Shown: positions 7,105-16,960, numbered from the stretch's first letter. The stretch: 64,000 nucleotides of DNA from Novosphingobium clariflavum (GCF_026420865.1 NZ_JAPCWC010000006.1:124001-188000); one strand, 5' to 3'. Program-made: numbers and translations. The notes: a model not told the origin generated them from the letters alone.

Positions 7105-8634
7105 ATGCAGTGGAAAGTCTGGGTCGCCATCGTCGCGGCCTCGTTCTGGCCGGGTGCCGCACAGGCGGCATGGTTCGAGGCCTCCAGCGAACACTTCGTC
7201 ATTTATGCGGACGATAGCGAGCGGGACATCACCCAGTTTGCCGAACAGCTGGAACGCTACCATTCCGGCATGGCGCGGGCATTGGGATCGCAGTTGTCGG
7301 TGCCCAGTCCCTCGAACCGGGTCACGATCTATGTCGTGAACAGCGAGCGCGAGGTGCGGAACATCTACGGCGAAGGTAGCCGCTACGTCGGCGGTTTCTA
7401 TGTGCCACGGGCCGGTGGTTCGCTGGCGATCATCCCGCCGGTGCACAGTTCGACCGGCGAAGCGACGATCACGATGATCCCGCTCTTGCACGAATATGCC
7501 CACCATTTCCTGATCTCCACCAGTTCGACCGCGATGCCGCGGTGGCTGAGTGAAGGGGCTGCCGAATTCTTTGCGACAAGCCGGTTCGACAAGGACGGGT
7601 CGCTATGGCTCGGCAGGGCGGCGCAGCATCGTGCCGGAGAGCTGTTCTTCGCCGCGGATGTCAGTGCCGGCGATCTTCTCGATCCGAAGCAATACGAGAG
7701 GAAAAAGCATGGTGGCTATGACGCCTTTTACGGCAGGAGCTGGCTGCTTTACCATTACCTTTCGTTCGATGCCGCCCGCCGGGGACAGCTCTCTCGCTAC
7801 CTTGACCTGTTGCGCGCCGGAGCGGGACAGCGCGAAGCCGCCGAGAAGGCCTTCGGCGACCTGCAAAGGCTGGATCGGGACATCGATCTCTATCTCAAGA
7901 AAGGCCGGATGACCGCATTGCAGTTCCCTGCGAATTCCTTGCATGTCGGGACAATAACGGTGCGGGCGCTGGGCGCGGGCGAAGCGGCCATCCTGCCGGT
8001 GCAAATCCGCTCGAAGCGCGGGATCAGCACCGAGGATGCACCGGCCCTGCTGACCGAAGCCAAGGCGATAGCGGCGCGGTTTCCCGGCGACCCGGCGGCG
8101 CTGTCGGCGCTCGCCGAAGCCGCGTACGATGCCGGTGACGACAAGGCGGCGATCGCGGCGGCCGACGCGGCGATCGCCCTCGATCCCAGGCAGGTCAACG
8201 CTTACGTCCAGAAAGGCTATGCGATGTTCCGCATCGCACAGGGCGCACAGGACAGGCCGGCGGCATTCAAGGCTGCAAGGGTGCCGTTCGTTGCGCTCAA
8301 TCACCTCGAAAACGATCATCCGCTGCCGCTTGTCTACTATTACCGCAGCTTTCTCGAGCAGGGGATGAAACCGCCGGCTCTGGCGGTGCAGGGCCTGATC
8401 CGGGCCGTCGAACTGGCGCCGTTCGACCAGGGGCTGCGGATGGATCTTGGTTATGCCTTTTTGCGACTGGGGCGATCGGAGGAGGCGCGCGATGTCCTGA
8501 TGCTGGTCGCGAACGATCCGCATGGCGGTGAGCTCAGCGAGAAGGCGCGCGGCCTGATCGCGCATATCGAGGCCGATTCGAAGTGGGACGGGCAGGAGGG
8601 TGCTTCAGCCGCCTCCGCAAGCTCGGGGGGCTAG
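7105..8634 (+). CDS. Secreted HEXXH-type metallopeptidase-like protein with TPR repeats
   Basis: 509 residues from ATG 7105; an in-frame upstream start at 7063 would bury the signal peptide. Residues 1-21 form a signal ending AAQA. Residues ~22-200 resemble DUF1570/gluzincin-like domains: HEYAHH at 129-134 gives the zinc motif, and WLSEGAAEFF (147-156) supplies a likely third ligand, Glu150. The C-terminal half (~residue 310 on) is alanine-rich and helical with TPR-like units (ALAEAAYDAGDDKAAIAA, then repeats near 365 and 450). This suggests a periplasmic or exported peptidase with a protein-interaction tail. No partner is apparent in the flanking genes, and the substrate is unknown. Confidence 0.78.
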   Translation: MQWKVWVAIVAASFWPGAAQAAWFEASSEHFVIYADDSERDITQFAEQLERYHSGMARALGSQLSVPSPSNRVTIYVVNSEREVRNIYGEGSRYVGGFYVPRAGGSLAIIPPVHSSTGEATITMIPLLHEYAHHFLISTSSTAMPRWLSEGAAEFFATSRFDKDGSLWLGRAAQHRAGELFFAADVSAGDLLDPKQYERKKHGGYDAFYGRSWLLYHYLSFDAARRGQLSRYLDLLRAGAGQREAAEKAFGDLQRLDRDIDLYLKKGRMTALQFPANSLHVGTITVRALGAGEAAILPVQIRSKRGISTEDAPALLTEAKAIAARFPGDPAALSALAEAAYDAGDDKAAIAAADAAIALDPRQVNAYVQKGYAMFRIAQGAQDRPAAFKAARVPFVALNHLENDHPLPLVYYYRSFLEQGMKPPALAVQGLIRAVELAPFDQGLRMDLGYAFLRLGRSEEARDVLMLVANDPHGGELSEKARGLIAHIEADSKWDGQEGASAASASSGG

Positions 8635-8794
8635 GCGGCTTTGGCAAACTCCACATTGCCACGGTTGCCTTGCAAGCCGCGCCAGCAAGAGAGGGGCTCT
8701 TTCAAGGCGAAGCAACGCTGCTGGCGCAGCTTGCAGCGCAATCTCTACGGGGCTTGAGGCAAAAGCCGCCCTTTCGACGTCGGCTCGCCGTCCG

Positions 8795-9487
8795 CTATTG
8801 CGATGCGGCGTGTACGCGAAGGCGCGGGAACACGTCTTCGATCGGTTTGACGTCGGGCAGTACGTAGACGTAGCCGCCCTTCTTCCGGAACAGCGGCGCG
8901 ACGCCCTTGCCGTAAAAGGCTTGGGGCACGTTTATGCAGCCGAAGGTGATCCGGTTGTCCTCGATGGAGCGCGACAGCAGGCGGGCCTTGCGGTTTTCCT
9001 TGTTCCCTACCGGGATCGTGTGGAGAGCGACCGACGTCGCGTAGTCGACCCAGAGCACCTTCTGGTTGCCCGCGGCGATACCGAACTTTGCCAGAAACCG
9101 GCCTGCGGGCGTGGTCTTTTCGGCGGGACCGATCTCGGAGAGCGACTTGGCACCGATCCCCGGCGTGGCTTCGTCGCCGCGCATCTTGCCCAGCAGCACC
9201 GGCGCATCGGCCAGCGGCTTGCCCTTGGCGTTGAAGAGGTAGGCCCGAGCGGCGGGCTTGTCGATGATGATGTAGGGCAGGCCCTGGTTGTCGGCCGAGG
9301 AGGCGATCCAGGCGGCGACCCGTTCGGCGCCGGGCGAGCGTTGAGGGGCGGGAGGGGCGGGGGCGTGCTCGGGAGCGGCCTCGGCTGCAGGTTTCGGCTG
9401 GGTGCCGTGCGCCGGTACGTGCGGCCCTTTGGCGGGCGCGGCGCTTGCCAGGGCCATCGCGGCAAGGGCCAGGGGAACGCTGGTCAT
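8795..9487 (-). CDS. L,D-transpeptidase (YkuD-type) family protein
   Basis: 230 residues with an N-terminal signal (to ~residue 18), an Ala/Pro-rich linker (30-50) and a C-terminal YkuD-like domain. The catalytic signature is seen as His156 in SVALHTIPVG and Cys184 in ITFGCINV, with the usual spacing. The residue before Gly-Cys is Phe and Thr replaces the usual Ser, a modest variation. Such enzymes form 3-3 peptidoglycan cross-links or attach proteins to the wall, in the periplasm. A small lipoprotein gene lies immediately upstream on the same strand (81-base gap), so they may be cotranscribed. The ribosome site is weak, so the exact start is uncertain. Confidence 0.85.
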   Translation of the reverse strand: MTSVPLALAAMALASAAPAKGPHVPAHGTQPKPAAEAAPEHAPAPPAPQRSPGAERVAAWIASSADNQGLPYIIIDKPAARAYLFNAKGKPLADAPVLLGKMRGDEATPGIGAKSLSEIGPAEKTTPAGRFLAKFGIAAGNQKVLWVDYATSVALHTIPVGNKENRKARLLSRSIEDNRITFGCINVPQAFYGKGVAPLFRKKGGYVYVLPDVKPIEDVFPRLRVHAASQ

Positions 9488-9568
9488 CGTCGGAAGTTAC
9501 TCGCGGGAAATGGCCGGCGCCCATGATGGCGCCGACCCCTTGTCCTGGCGACGAACGCCGGGAAATCG

Positions 9569-9871
9569 TCAGTTGCGGGCGCGCTTGCGCTGGGCGGCGG
9601 CCTGCTGCTGTTCCACGCTGTCGACGCGGCCGTTGAGCTGGTCGATACGCTGTGCGTTCTGCTGGGCTTGGCCCGAAGCGGCCTGGCCTTCGGCCAGCGC
9701 TTGCTTGGCGGTGGCGTCGGTCTGCTGCAGGCGGGAATCCAGTCCGTCGATACGCTGGTTCACGGTGGCGATCTGATCGCGGACGAAGCCCTTGGTCGCA
9801 CAGCCGCCCAGACCGACCGATCCGACCAGGACCACGGCAAGGGGGGCAAGTTTGGTGAGGTAAGGCGACAT
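9569..9871 (-). CDS. Small alanine-zipper outer-membrane lipoprotein (Lpp-like)
   Basis: 100 residues starting MSPYLTKLAPLAVVLVG with the lipobox LGGC. The mature part is a heptad-like coiled coil (QIATVNQRIDGLDSRL, QRIDQLNGRVDSVEQQQ) ending in a basic RKRARN tail. This is the layout of Lpp/alanine-zipper lipoproteins that trimerise and link outer membrane to peptidoglycan. The L,D-transpeptidase next downstream is the enzyme class that can make such links, which is suggestive. The start at 9871 is chosen because the signal then begins at the N-terminus; the frame is open further upstream. Confidence 0.8.
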   Translation of the reverse strand: MSPYLTKLAPLAVVLVGSVGLGGCATKGFVRDQIATVNQRIDGLDSRLQQTDATAKQALAEGQAASGQAQQNAQRIDQLNGRVDSVEQQQAAAQRKRARN

Positions 9872-10167
9872 CGTTTTAGCTCCTGTATACTTATGTTGTC
9901 GAACGCCCCGAGATGCTCCAAGCCGAGCCGGAATTGGGGAACAATGTGTTTCTGGCCGGTCGTGCATCACCTCGGCTGAACGGACGGCAGTTGATTTGGT
10001 TGCCGAATTTGCGTTTGGGTGTTCCGATTTCCGCGCCGGATTGCCTCCACGGGCGCAGCGAAGTGACTGCCGCGACCTTGCGGTGACTGATCGCTTTCAC
10101 CTTGCCCCATGCCGCTGCTACGCCTGCGGACAAGCGCCCCGGCGGGCGGATCGGGAGGATGTGAGGC

Positions 10168-11904
10168 ATGGAGCAGGCTGGGCTGTCGCGGGTCGAAGGG
10201 CCGCCGCTTGCACAGGAACCGGGGCAGGGGGCGCACACCATCGGCGGCTACGTGCGCGAGGTTGCAGGGCGTTACGGTCCGCGCGAGGCGGTGGTGCTGC
10301 GCAAGGGCGAGCAGCGGACCGCGTGGACTTATGACGATTTGCTGGCCCGCTCGATGGAAGTGGCGCGGGCTCTGGTTGCCTGCGGCATTGGCAAGGGCGA
10401 GCCGATCGGCATCCTGATGACCAACCGGCCAGAGTTCCTTTCAAGCCTGTTCGGGGCAGCTCTGGCCGGGGCAGTGCCGGTGGCGCTCAGCACGTTCTCG
10501 ACGCCGCAGGAACTGGGACACATGTTGCGGGCCTCGAACGTTTCCCTCCTGCTTTACGAGGCGCGGGTGCTGAAGAAGGACTTCGGCGCGATGCTGCGTG
10601 AACTCGAACCGGGGATCGCTTCTGCCCGGCGCGGGGCTTTGTCCTCGGTCAGCTTTCCCTATCTTCGGTGGCTGGTTGCCCTGGGGGGGGCTCCGGGAGA
10701 GGCGGAACCGTTCGCGGTCGAGGCGGGCGGCGCGGTGGAGACCTGGGACGAGTTTCTGGCGCACGGCGAGGAGGTGCCGGACGAACTCGTGCTGGCGCGG
10801 GCCGACGCGGTGCACCCGGCGGACCCGGGCGGCGTGTTCTTTTCGTCGGGCACGACCAGCCAGCCCAAGGGCGTCGTCCATTCACAGCGCGCCTTCACGG
10901 TGCAGTGGTGGCGCTGGCCAAGGCTCTTCGCGATGCGCGAGCCGGTGCGCAGTTGGACCGGCAACGGCTTTTTCTGGTCGGGCAATGTCTCGATGGTGGT
11001 CGGCACCGCGCTGTCGACGGGCGGGACGGTCGTGCTCCAGCGCACCTTCGAGGCCGACGAGGCGCTGGAACTCGCCGAGCGCGAGCGGGTGACATTCCTC
11101 AACGGCCGTCCGCACCAGTGGGCCCGGCTAGAGGCTTCGCCGAGGTGGGCAGGGGCGGATCTTTCCAGCGTGAAATACGTGCCGCGCGGCGAACGGATCT
11201 GGCAGCACCCCACCGTCTCCACGCAGTGGGAAGTGCCGATGTCGTTCGGCTGCACGGAGACGATGACGATCTGCACCTCCTTCGTCGCCGACGATGCTGA
11301 CGGCCGGGTGGAAGGCTCGTTCGGGACGCCATTGCCGGGGAACACCCTAAAGATCGTAGAGCCGATATCGGGCCGACCGGTCCCGGTCGGGGCGGTCGGG
11401 GAGATGTGCATCAAGGGGCCGACGCTGATGTCCGGTTACCTCGGGAAAGCGCCGGAGGAGTGCTTCGATGCGGAAGGTTTCTTCCGCACCGGGGATGCCG
11501 GGCGGGTCGACGAGACAGGGCGCTTCTTCTGGGAAGGGCGCATGACGGAGATGATCAAGACCGGCGGCGCCAATGTCGCGCCGATCGAGGTTGACGAGGT
11601 GATCGCCCGGATTCCGGGGGTGAAACGCAGCCAGACGGTGGGAGTGGCGGACGATCTTCTGGGCGAAATGGTAGTCGCCTGCATTGTCCCGTCGCATGGG
11701 GCGGAACTGGACGAGGCGGCGGTGATCGCCGCCTGCAAGGAACACATCGCCAGCTTCAAGGTGCCGCGGCGCGTGCTGTTCTTTCGTGACGAGGATTTTG
11801 CCCTCACCGGAAGCGAAAAGGTGAAGTCAAGCGAAGTTCGCAAGCTCGCCCGGGCGCGGCTGGAAGCGGATAACGCCGAGGCGGTTCGGCCCGGTATTGC
11901 GTGA
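10168..11904 (+). CDS. AMP-forming acyl-CoA synthetase/ligase
   Basis: 578 residues of the ANL superfamily. Core motifs in order are FFSSGTTSQPKG (224-235, phosphate loop), GCTET (361-365), the FRTGDAG motif, GGANVAPIEVDE hinge/A8, and a C-terminal K-rich motif GSEKVKSSEVRK where the catalytic lysine is expected. It activates a carboxylic acid to its CoA thioester via an adenylate. ATG 10168 is preceded by GGGAGGATGTGAGG. The next genes, 69 bases on, encode an E1 alpha/beta pair. In a catabolic region with KstD-like and acyl-CoA dehydrogenase genes, a bulky carboxylate (steroid or terpenoid side chain, aryl acid) is plausible, but the substrate cannot be read from sequence. Confidence 0.9.
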   Translation: MEQAGLSRVEGPPLAQEPGQGAHTIGGYVREVAGRYGPREAVVLRKGEQRTAWTYDDLLARSMEVARALVACGIGKGEPIGILMTNRPEFLSSLFGAALAGAVPVALSTFSTPQELGHMLRASNVSLLLYEARVLKKDFGAMLRELEPGIASARRGALSSVSFPYLRWLVALGGAPGEAEPFAVEAGGAVETWDEFLAHGEEVPDELVLARADAVHPADPGGVFFSSGTTSQPKGVVHSQRAFTVQWWRWPRLFAMREPVRSWTGNGFFWSGNVSMVVGTALSTGGTVVLQRTFEADEALELAERERVTFLNGRPHQWARLEASPRWAGADLSSVKYVPRGERIWQHPTVSTQWEVPMSFGCTETMTICTSFVADDADGRVEGSFGTPLPGNTLKIVEPISGRPVPVGAVGEMCIKGPTLMSGYLGKAPEECFDAEGFFRTGDAGRVDETGRFFWEGRMTEMIKTGGANVAPIEVDEVIARIPGVKRSQTVGVADDLLGEMVVACIVPSHGAELDEAAVIAACKEHIASFKVPRRVLFFRDEDFALTGSEKVKSSEVRKLARARLEADNAEAVRPGIA

Positions 11905-11973
11905 GGTTCCCCTTGGCGTACTGAACTGGGGTTCAGCCAGCCCCGAACAATCGGGCTGATCGAGAGAGGACCT

Positions 11974-12972
11974 ATGAGCGAAATACTGGAGAACCGGGCC
12001 ACCCCGGACGCCAAGACCCAGCTCGACATCTATCGCCGGATGATCCGGATCGAGCGCAACGACGACGCCACCCGCACCCAGATCCGTCGCGGCCGCATCA
12101 CCGCGCCCTATTACTCGGCGCGCGGGCAGGAATGCATTCCCTCGGCCATCTCGGTGCTGCTGAACGACGACGACAAGATCTGCACGATCTATCGCGGCAT
12201 CCACGACATGGTCGCCAAGGACATGCCGCTGCGCCCGCTCTGGGCAGAGATCTGCGGCCGTGTCGACGGCACCTGCAAGGGCAAGGGCGGGCCGATGCAC
12301 CTCACTCACCCGGAAACCGGCGTGATGGTGACGACGGGCATCGTCGGTTCGTCCATGCCGATCGCCAACGGCTTCGGCTGGGCGGCGCTGCTGGACGGCA
12401 CCAAGCAGGTTACGGTGGCCTATTTCGGTGACGGCGCCAGCAACATCGGCGCCTTCCACGAAGCGCTGAACCTGGCCTCCGTGTGGAAACTGCCGGTGAT
12501 CTTCGTGTGCCAGAACAACGGCTTTGCCGAACACACCCGTTACGAGAACGGCACTTCGGTGGACCAGATCTCCAAGCGCGCGATCGGCTACGGCATGCCG
12601 GGCTACACGGTGGACGGCAACGATCCGGTCGACGTCTACGCCCACGCCCACGCCGCCATCGCGCGTGCGCGTGCAGGCGAGGGGCCGACGCTTCTCGAAT
12701 GCAAGACCTTCCGCTTCATGGGCCATGTCTTCGGCGATGCCGACGGCTACATGACCAAGGAAGAGAAGGCCGAGGCAATGGCGAAGGATCCTCTGCCGAT
12801 CTACCGTCAGAAGCTGATCGACGATGGCATCGCCACGGCCGAGGAACTCGATGCGCTGACCGCGAAGATCGAGGCCGAAGTGAACGACGCCATCGAATTC
12901 GCGATGGCCTGCGACTATCCGTCCGACGACGAACTGCGCCGCGACGTGTTTGCCGAGGAGATTCCGGCATGA
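11974..12972 (+). CDS. 2-oxoacid dehydrogenase E1 component, alpha subunit
   Basis: 332 residues. The thiamine-diphosphate motif is complete: GDG at 152-154 followed by NN at 181-182, inside AYFGDGASNIGAFHEA. The SARGQE and YRGIHD elements are also typical. This places it with pyruvate/acetoin/branched-chain E1 alpha subunits, with acetoin-type DehE1 the closest in style. AGAGAGGA precedes ATG 11974. Its stop overlaps the start of the beta subunit (ATGA). No E2 or E3 gene follows, so the enzyme must borrow these from elsewhere or act as a decarboxylase. Which 2-oxoacid is used is unknown. Confidence 0.9.
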   Translation: MSEILENRATPDAKTQLDIYRRMIRIERNDDATRTQIRRGRITAPYYSARGQECIPSAISVLLNDDDKICTIYRGIHDMVAKDMPLRPLWAEICGRVDGTCKGKGGPMHLTHPETGVMVTTGIVGSSMPIANGFGWAALLDGTKQVTVAYFGDGASNIGAFHEALNLASVWKLPVIFVCQNNGFAEHTRYENGTSVDQISKRAIGYGMPGYTVDGNDPVDVYAHAHAAIARARAGEGPTLLECKTFRFMGHVFGDADGYMTKEEKAEAMAKDPLPIYRQKLIDDGIATAEELDALTAKIEAEVNDAIEFAMACDYPSDDELRRDVFAEEIPA

Positions 12973-13991
12973 GCACCGATACCCTTGACGCTCCGGTCGT
13001 CGAGACCGTGAAGATGAACGGCCTTCAGGCGATCAACGCCGCGCTGATGGAGGCGATGGAGGCCGATCCCAAGGTTCTCGTGCTGGGTGAGGACATCGCC
13101 GATAACGAAGGCGGCGGCGTTGTCGGCGTGACCCGCGGCCTTTCCACCAAGTTCGGCACGATGCGCGTGCGTTCCACGCCGATCTCGGAACAGGCGATCA
13201 TCGGCGCGGCGATCGGCGCGGCCATGGGCGGCTACAAGCCCGTGGCCGAGATCATGCTGATGAACTTCACGACCGTGGCGATGGACATGATCGTGAACCA
13301 CGCGGCCAAGCTGCGCTTCATGTCGGGCGGCCAGAGCCAGGTGCCGATGGTGATCCGCACGCTCACCGGCGCGGGCAACCAGACCGCCGGCCAGCACGCC
13401 GACTTCTACGAGGCATGGTTCTGCCACACTGCCGGTATCAAGGTGGTGATCCCCTGGACCCCGGCTGACTTCAAGGGTCTCTACCTCTCGGCCATTCAGG
13501 ACCCGGATCCGGTCATCATCGTCGAAAGCGGCAAGACGCTGTTCGTGCCGATGGATGTGCCTGTCAATCAGGGCCCGATCCCGCTGGGCAAGGCCAACGT
13601 CGTGGCGCCCGGCAGCCAGATTACCATCGTGTCCTACGGCCAGATGATGTTTACCGTCATGCAGGCCTATGAGGAACTGACCAAGGCGGGGGTCTCGGTC
13701 GAAGTGATCGACTTGCGCACGATTTCTCCGTGGGACAAGGAAACCGTACTGGCCTCGGCAGAGAAGACCGGTCGCCTGCTGGTGGTCCACGAAGCTGGCC
13801 GCAACTTCGGCCCGGGTGCGGAAATCGCCGCGACCGTGCAGGAAACGCTGTTCGGCAAGTTGAAGGCTCCCGTCGGCCGCCTTGGCGCGCCGTACTGCTC
13901 GGTGCCGTTCGCCAAGAAGCTGGAAGATGCCTTCCTCGTGCAGCCGCCCGAGATCATTGCCGAGGCGCAGCGCCTCGTTGCGATGGGCTGA
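12969..13991 (+). CDS. 2-oxoacid dehydrogenase E1 component, beta subunit
   Basis: 340 residues of the transketolase pyrimidine-binding type: VLVLGEDIAD near residue 40 contains the conserved catalytic glutamate, STPISEQAI follows, and the C-terminal transketolase domain has VIDLRTISPWD and HEAGRNFGPGAE. It is the partner of the upstream alpha subunit, with a 4-base ATGA overlap that indicates translational coupling. The heterotetramer would decarboxylate a 2-oxoacid using thiamine diphosphate. The transcript ends in a strong terminator 29 bases after the stop, which confirms that no E2/E3 belongs to this operon. Confidence 0.92.
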   Translation: MSTDTLDAPVVETVKMNGLQAINAALMEAMEADPKVLVLGEDIADNEGGGVVGVTRGLSTKFGTMRVRSTPISEQAIIGAAIGAAMGGYKPVAEIMLMNFTTVAMDMIVNHAAKLRFMSGGQSQVPMVIRTLTGAGNQTAGQHADFYEAWFCHTAGIKVVIPWTPADFKGLYLSAIQDPDPVIIVESGKTLFVPMDVPVNQGPIPLGKANVVAPGSQITIVSYGQMMFTVMQAYEELTKAGVSVEVIDLRTISPWDKETVLASAEKTGRLLVVHEAGRNFGPGAEIAATVQETLFGKLKAPVGRLGAPYCSVPFAKKLEDAFLVQPPEIIAEAQRLVAMG

Positions 13992-14019
13992 ATCGGCGCA
14001 CGAAATTGACTGCAAGGGA

Positions 14020-14051
14020 AAGGCCTCCGTAGCGATACGGAGGCCTTTTTC
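14020..14051 (+). terminator. Intrinsic terminator of the E1 alpha/beta operon
   Basis: AAGGCCTCCGT (14020-14030) pairs with ACGGAGGCCTT (14037-14047) over a 6-base loop, followed by TTTTT. Confidence 0.93.
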
Positions 14052-14252
14052 GTGCTGCACTGCGGCGCGGATTTCGGCGCTGCTGCAGGAGCGTGGGAGA
14101 TACCCGTTGCTGTTGCAATGTGCATTTGTGGCAAAAGATTGCGTAATCGTGGCAGGCGATCACAATCATTAAATCGATCAGTTTTTTAGAAATTCCCTGC
14201 CCCGCTATCCGGGACCTCCAACAAGCGTTCGTTCCAACAGGAGGAGGACCCA

Positions 14253-16481
14253 ATGTCCAGAACATCGACTTCGCTTTGCGCGCTGATGGCTGCCGTACTG
14301 CTGCCGCTCGCCGCCACGCCCGCCCATGCCGATGGAGCACCGGCGGCCGAGACCGCCAACACGAACAAGGACTGGTGGCCGGACCGGCTCGACCTTTCGC
14401 CGCTGCGCCAGAACGATCCCGCGTCCAACCCGTATGGTGCAGACTTCGATTACGCCAAGGAATTCGCCTCGCTCGACATCGCGGCGGTGAAGGCCGATAT
14501 CCGCAAGGTGCTGACGACCTCGCAGCCCTGGTGGCCGGCGGACTATGGCCACTACGGCCCGTTCTTCATCCGCATGGCCTGGCACTCGGCAGGTACCTAC
14601 CGCGTGGTCGACGGCCGCGGGGGCGGTGCGGGCGGCGAGCAGCGCTTCGATCCGCTCAACTCCTGGCCGGACAACGTCAGCCTCGACAAGGCGCGCCGGC
14701 TCGTCTGGCCGATCAAGCAGAAGTACGGCCGCAAGATCTCGTGGGGCGACCTTATGGTGCTGACGGGCAACGTCGCTCTGGAGGACATGGGCTTCAAGAC
14801 CCTGGGTTTTGCGGGTGGCCGCATCGACAGCTGGGAGCCGGACACGGTATTCTGGGGGCCTGAGAAGAAGTGGCTGGGCGATGAGCGCCGCGATCCCAAG
14901 ACCGGCCTGAAGGGCCCGCTGGCTGCCACGCAGATGGGCCTCATCTACGTCAATCCCGAAGGCCCCAACGGCAACCCCGATCCGCTTGCCGCGGCCGCCG
15001 ACATCCGCCTCGCCTTCGGCCGCATGGCGATGGACGACGAGGAAACCGCTGCGCTGATCGCGGGTGGCCACACGTTCGGCAAGGCGCATGGCGCCCACAA
15101 GCCGGAAGAATGCCTTGGCGGCGATCCCTCGGCCGCACCGGTCGAGCAGCAGGGGCTTGGCTGGGCCAACAAGTGCGGCAAGGGCAATGCCGAGGACACC
15201 ATCACCAGCGGCCTTGAAGGCGCATGGTCGGCGGACCCGATCCACTTCACCACGCAGTACCTCGACAATCTCTACGGTTTCGACTGGGTGAAGACCAAGA
15301 GCCCGGCCGGCGCCACGCAGTGGATTCCCAAGGACCCGGCCGCCGGGCAGCTCGTTCCCGACGCGCACCGTCCCGACGTCCGTCATGCACCCATCATGTT
15401 CACCACCGACATCGCGATGAAGGAAGACCCCGGCTTCCGCGCGATCACTACCCGTTGGCGCGAGAACCCCGAACTCTTCGCGCAGGCCTTTGCGCGGGCG
15501 TGGTTCAAGCTGACCCACCGCGTCATGGGGCCGTCGGCGCGCTACCTCGGCGCGGACCTGCCCAAGGTCAGCTTTGTCTGGCAGGACCCGCTGCCCAAGG
15601 CCACCTACACCGCGATCGATCAGGCCGACGCGGCCGCGCTGAAGGCGAAGATCCTCGCCACCGGCATTGCGCCGCGTGAACTGGTGAAGACGGCATGGGC
15701 GGCGGCGGCCACCTTCCGCGGCACCGACATGCGCGGCGGCGTCAACGGCGCGCGGCTGCGGCTCGATCCGGCCAAGGGCTGGGCGGTCAACGATCCTGCC
15801 GAACTGGCCAAGGTGCTGGCGAAGCTGGACGGCGTGCGCAAGGCCTTCAACGCCTCGGCTCCGGGCGGCAAAGCGGTCTCGCTGGCGGATCTGATCGTGC
15901 TGGGCGGCAACGCGGCGGTGGAACAGGCGGCAGCGAAGGCGGGCTACACCGTTGCCGTGCCGTTCACGCCGGGCCGTGTCGATGCCGCCCAGGCCGATAC
16001 CGATCCCAAGTCCTACGACTACCTTCGCCCGCGTGCCGATGGCTTCCGCAACTATTACGGCGCGGATAGCGACCATTCGCCCGCCCAGATGCTGGTGGAC
16101 AAGGCAAACCAGCTGGAACTGACGGTGCCGCAGATGGCGGTGCTGGTTGGCGGCATGCGTGCGCTCGATGCCAATACCGGCCATTCCGCGCAGGGCGTCC
16201 TCACCGCCAATCCGGGCACGCTGTCGAACGACTTCTTCGTCAACCTGCTCGACATGGGGACCAAGTGGCAGAAGTCGGACAAGGCGCCCGGCGTCTACGA
16301 GGGGTACGACCGCGTCAGCGGCAAGCTCAGGTGGACGGCGAGCCCGGTCGACCTCGTGTTCGGATCGAACTCGGAACTGCGTGCGGTTTCGGAAGCCTAT
16401 GCCTCCGATGATGCAAAGCAGATGTTCGTCACCGACTTCGTGGCGGCATGGGGCAAGGTCATGAACCTCGACAGGTTCTGA
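14253..16481 (+). CDS. katG: Catalase-peroxidase, exported form
   Basis: 742 residues with both halves of a KatG. Active-site residues align with M. tuberculosis KatG at a constant +3 offset: distal Arg107, Trp110, His111 ([11 protein letters not shown]), Asp140, adduct Tyr232 (GLIYVNPEG) and Met258 (RMAMDDEE), proximal heme ligand His273 ([10 protein letters not shown]). The Met-Tyr-Trp crosslink needed for catalase activity is therefore possible. The first ~26 residues form a signal peptide ([16 protein letters not shown]), so it acts in the periplasm, unlike most KatG. A cytochrome c gene follows. AGGAGGA precedes the ATG. Upstream is 261 bases holding a terminator and an AT-richer stretch likely to contain the promoter; no clear OxyR site is seen. 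Confidence 0.96.
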   Translation: MSRTSTSLCALMAAVLLPLAATPAHADGAPAAETANTNKDWWPDRLDLSPLRQNDPASNPYGADFDYAKEFASLDIAAVKADIRKVLTTSQPWWPADYGHYGPFFIRMAWHSAGTYRVVDGRGGGAGGEQRFDPLNSWPDNVSLDKARRLVWPIKQKYGRKISWGDLMVLTGNVALEDMGFKTLGFAGGRIDSWEPDTVFWGPEKKWLGDERRDPKTGLKGPLAATQMGLIYVNPEGPNGNPDPLAAAADIRLAFGRMAMDDEETAALIAGGHTFGKAHGAHKPEECLGGDPSAAPVEQQGLGWANKCGKGNAEDTITSGLEGAWSADPIHFTTQYLDNLYGFDWVKTKSPAGATQWIPKDPAAGQLVPDAHRPDVRHAPIMFTTDIAMKEDPGFRAITTRWRENPELFAQAFARAWFKLTHRVMGPSARYLGADLPKVSFVWQDPLPKATYTAIDQADAAALKAKILATGIAPRELVKTAWAAAATFRGTDMRGGVNGARLRLDPAKGWAVNDPAELAKVLAKLDGVRKAFNASAPGGKAVSLADLIVLGGNAAVEQAAAKAGYTVAVPFTPGRVDAAQADTDPKSYDYLRPRADGFRNYYGADSDHSPAQMLVDKANQLELTVPQMAVLVGGMRALDANTGHSAQGVLTANPGTLSNDFFVNLLDMGTKWQKSDKAPGVYEGYDRVSGKLRWTASPVDLVFGSNSELRAVSEAYASDDAKQMFVTDFVAAWGKVMNLDRF

Positions 16482-16582
16482 CAGGAGAAGGGCGGTGCCG
16501 GTGATCCGGTGCCGCCATCACTCTGGCATCGCGATAAAACCGGCGCTACAGGCGCCAACTATTTCTGTTGGAATGCTTTTTC

Positions 16583-16960
16583 GTGAAGATCTATCTTCTT
16601 GCCGCTGCTCCCGTTGCGGTGCTGGCTGCAGCATCGGTGGCGGGCTCCGGCTCAGCCCGGAGCGCGGCGCCCCGGCCCGCCATGTTCGCCACATGCGCGG
16701 CTTGCCATGCAACCGAGGTGGGCAAGACGTCCTACGGTCCCAACCTGCACGGCGTCGCCGGCCGCAAGGCCGCTGGCCAGCCCGGCTATGCCTATAGCCC
16801 CGCGCTCAAGGCATCGGGTCTCACCTGGGACCGCGCCACGCTCGACGCCTGGCTGACCGCGCCGCAGAAGAAAGTGCCGGGCACGAAAATGCCCTTCGCC
16901 GGTATCCAGGATCCTGCCAAGCGTAAGGAAGTGATCGATTATCTGATGACGCTGAAATAG
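16583..16960 (+). CDS. Exported mono-heme cytochrome c (class I)
   Basis: About 125 residues. A signal peptide (KIYLLAAAPVAVLAAA) is followed by the heme-binding CAACH motif and, near the C-terminus, GTKMPFAG with the likely axial Met. YGPNLHGVAGRKA is typical of c2/c550-type cytochromes. GTG 16583 is preferred as the start because the signal begins right after it; TTG 16568 is an in-frame alternative, and neither has a strong ribosome site. It lies 101 bases after katG on the same strand, so it may be cotranscribed and could donate electrons to the exported peroxidase. That pairing is inference. Confidence 0.85.
   Translation: MKIYLLAAAPVAVLAAASVAGSGSARSAAPRPAMFATCAACHATEVGKTSYGPNLHGVAGRKAAGQPGYAYSPALKASGLTWDRATLDAWLTAPQKKVPGTKMPFAGIQDPAKRKEVIDYLMTLK

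Noticed and set aside
14140..14200. Possible OxyR or LysR-type site upstream of katG (CGAT-n12-ATCG)
   Set aside because: Short arms and no match to the four-element OxyR consensus; too weak to list as a site.
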